A stretch of DNA of 64,000 bases. It comes from Stenotrophomonas sp. 24(2023) (GTDB taxonomy: Bacteria; Pseudomonadota; Gammaproteobacteria; Xanthomonadales; Xanthomonadaceae). How positions within the stretch are numbered: the stretch's first letter is position 1; the number at the start of each line of letters is the position of its first letter. The translations under genes were made by a program, and so were the position numbers. Location: positions 1,116,001 through 1,180,000 of the forward strand of contig NZ_CP133160.1 of the NCBI RefSeq assembly GCF_030913365.1, read 5' to 3'. Positions 62,722 through 64,000 of the stretch are shown in pieces. The notes under the pieces are model-generated. The model had not been told where the DNA came from. It ran no database searches and worked only from the letters and a program-made list of their open reading frames with translations.

Positions 62722-63738
62722 GTGACCGCCAGCCACCCCGCCCCGGCCCATGTCCTGTCCCTCGCCGCGCCGGTGTTCCTGGCTGCCGATGTGGGTGGCA
62801 CCCATGTGCGGGTGGCCCGCGTGCAGGCCAGCGGCGATGACACCCACCCGGTGCAGCTGCTGGATTACCGCAAGTACCGCAATGCCGACCATGCCGGCCT
62901 GAGCGCGATCCTGGCCGACTTCATCGGCACCGGCCCGCGCCCGGCGCACTGCGTGGTGGCCACGGCCGGGTACGCCCGCGAGGATGGCACGGTCATCACC
63001 GCCAACGTGCCGTGGCCGCTGTCGGCCCGCCAGATCGAAGCCGACCTGGACCTGGAGCGCGTGTACATCGTCAACGACTTCGAAGCGGTGGCCCATGCCG
63101 CCGCGCAGGTGGACGCCAGCGGCGTGCTGCACCTGTGCGGGCCGGACAGCGCGCCGCGCGGCCCGACCCTGGTGGTCGGCCCCGGCACCGGTCTGGGCGC
63201 CGCGCTGTGGATTCCCACCGCGCACGGCCCGGTGGTGCTGCCCACCGAAGCCGGCCAGCCCACCCTGGCGGCCACCACCGAACTGGAAATGGCCATCGTC
63301 CGCCACATGCAGCGCAGCCGCGCGCATGTGTCGATCGAGCATGCCCTGTCCGGCCCCGGCCTGATGAACCTGTATACGGCGGTGTGCGCCCTGCAGGACC
63401 AGCCGGCCACGCTGGCCAGCCCGGACGCAGTGACCGCCGCGGCCATCGCCGGCGAGGATGCCCTCGCCCGCCAGGCCCTGGATGTGTTCTGCGGCCTGCT
63501 CGGCAGCACCATCGGCGACATGGCCCTGTTCTACGGGGCGCAGGGCGGTGTCTACCTGGCCGGCGGCATCCTCACCCAGATCCGCGATTACCTGAAGAAC
63601 AGCACCTTCATCAGCCGCTACCTGGAAAAGGGACCGATGCGCGAGCAGCTCGAGCGCATCCCGGTGAAGGTGGTCGAACACGGCCAGCTGGGCGTCATCG
63701 GCGCCGCCAGCTGGTACCTGGGCCACCAGGACTCCTGA
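62722..63738 (+). CDS. nagK: Glucokinase-family sugar kinase, probable GlcNAc kinase
   Basis: A 338-residue ATP-dependent hexose kinase of the bacterial glucokinase family. The phosphate loop is FLAADVGGTHVRVARV; the catalytic base region is VNDFEAVAHAA (Asn-Asp); the nucleotide-binding VVGPGTGLGAALW and the sugar-binding LPTEAGQ and GGVYLAGGI follow. In the nag context it would phosphorylate GlcNAc to GlcNAc-6-P, the substrate of NagA. The GTG at 62722 has AGGAG 5 bases upstream. It is divergent from the nagP operon and is followed by a TonB-dependent receptor gene. Confidence 0.88.
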   Translation: MTASHPAPAHVLSLAAPVFLAADVGGTHVRVARVQASGDDTHPVQLLDYRKYRNADHAGLSAILADFIGTGPRPAHCVVATAGYAREDGTVITANVPWPLSARQIEADLDLERVYIVNDFEAVAHAAAQVDASGVLHLCGPDSAPRGPTLVVGPGTGLGAALWIPTAHGPVVLPTEAGQPTLAATTELEMAIVRHMQRSRAHVSIEHALSGPGLMNLYTAVCALQDQPATLASPDAVTAAAIAGEDALARQALDVFCGLLGSTIGDMALFYGAQGGVYLAGGILTQIRDYLKNSTFISRYLEKGPMREQLERIPVKVVEHGQLGVIGAASWYLGHQDS

Positions 63739-63890
63739 GATCCATCCACGCGCTACCGCTTCAGCAGCACCGAAAACGCAGTACGCACCACGTGGCAGAC
63801 ACCGCCGGGATGCCCCACACCCGCGCAGGCCAACGCAACCGTAAATCGAACGCCGCAGCCGGCAACCATCGAGTGATGAGGAGAGACATC

Positions 63891-64000
63891 ATGAACACCC
63901 GCAAGACTTTGCTTTCTGCAGCCATCGTCAGCTGCCTTGCCTTCAGCGCGCACGCGCAGCAGGCGCCGCAGACCGCCACGGACCTGGACACCGTGCAGGT
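63891..64000 (+). CDS. TonB-dependent receptor, 3' end cut by window
   Basis: Only the first 36 codons are visible. They encode a signal peptide (TLLSAAIVSCLAFSAHAQ) and the start of a TonB-box-like sequence (TDLDTVQV), as in the N-termini of the other TonB-dependent receptors here. GAGGAG precedes the ATG by about 9 bases. In xanthomonad nag loci a TonB-dependent receptor for GlcNAc oligomers lies next to nagK, so this is probably the chito-oligosaccharide receptor; that is inference from position. Confidence 0.75.
   Translation, partial: MNTRKTLLSAAIVSCLAFSAHAQQAPQTATDLDTVQ

Overview
The window looks like a chromosomal segment of a high-GC gammaproteobacterium of the Xanthomonadaceae, most likely Stenotrophomonas. 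The support is strongly GC-biased codon use, many TonB-dependent receptors, a xanthomonad-type N-acetylglucosamine (nag) locus, and repeated intergenic hairpins ending in GTAG that match the SMAG elements described in Stenotrophomonas maltophilia. I see no rRNA, tRNA, CRISPR array, insertion sequence or prophage. Most of the window is ordinary chromosome with short intergenic gaps.

Layout. 1-3.2 kb: the 3' part of an OprO/OprP-type porin, a CitMHS-type carboxylate transporter and a PhaB-like short-chain dehydrogenase whose catalytic Tyr position is Phe; an intrinsic terminator follows. 3.4-7.1 kb: a TonB-dependent receptor convergent with a DUF1704 (HExxxH/QEGLA) protein. 7.3-12.5 kb: glutathione reductase, a LysR regulator, two glutathione transferases (GstA-like, YghU-like) and RsgA. 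12.6-16 kb: an AlaA-like aminotransferase, an SGNH hydrolase, a small membrane protein and a three-domain glutaredoxin/A-type-carrier-like/rhodanese fusion. 16-22.4 kb: a DUF924 protein, a short AMP nucleosidase, two tandem secreted amidohydrolases (the second without the HxH metal motif), an HCCA-isomerase-like protein, a DegV protein and a small orphan. 22.4-26.4 kb: a membrane diguanylate cyclase and the formaldehyde operon frmR-adhC-fghA with a recognisable FrmR operator.

26.6-28.4 kb holds the most unusual gene: a 577-residue protein joining an unrecognised ~300-residue N-terminal region to a nucleoside phosphorylase/nucleosidase domain with intact motifs. That domain superfamily includes the ATP nucleosidases used as anti-phage effectors. 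28.4-38.3 kb: a LysR/alcohol dehydrogenase divergent pair, gshA, a VIT-family transporter, EngB, cytochrome c4, two DsbA-like proteins, an EEP-family phosphodiesterase, a RhtA-like exporter and an Lrp-type regulator divergent from it. 38.4-47.8 kb: a secreted orphan, an M23 peptidase, a siderophore receptor preceded by a Fur-box-like site, a TetR/O-methyltransferase divergent pair with a palindrome between them, a LysE-type exporter, a large TonB-dependent receptor with palindromic upstream DNA, and a lone exbD. 47.9-56.5 kb: soluble lytic transglycosylase, CCA-adding enzyme, an SseB-like protein, a zinc-ribbon membrane protein, an S41 peptidase and an autotransporter. 56.7-64 kb: nagX-nagA-nagB-II-nagQ-nagP on the minus strand, facing away from nagK and the start of another TonB-dependent receptor on the plus strand, with two nag-box-like palindromes between them.

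Two physiological themes stand out. Glutathione biology is concentrated in the first half of the window: synthesis, reduction, transferases, monothiol glutaredoxin and glutathione-dependent formaldehyde oxidation. Outer-membrane nutrient capture is spread throughout: one porin, four TonB-dependent receptors, ExbD and GlcNAc catabolism.
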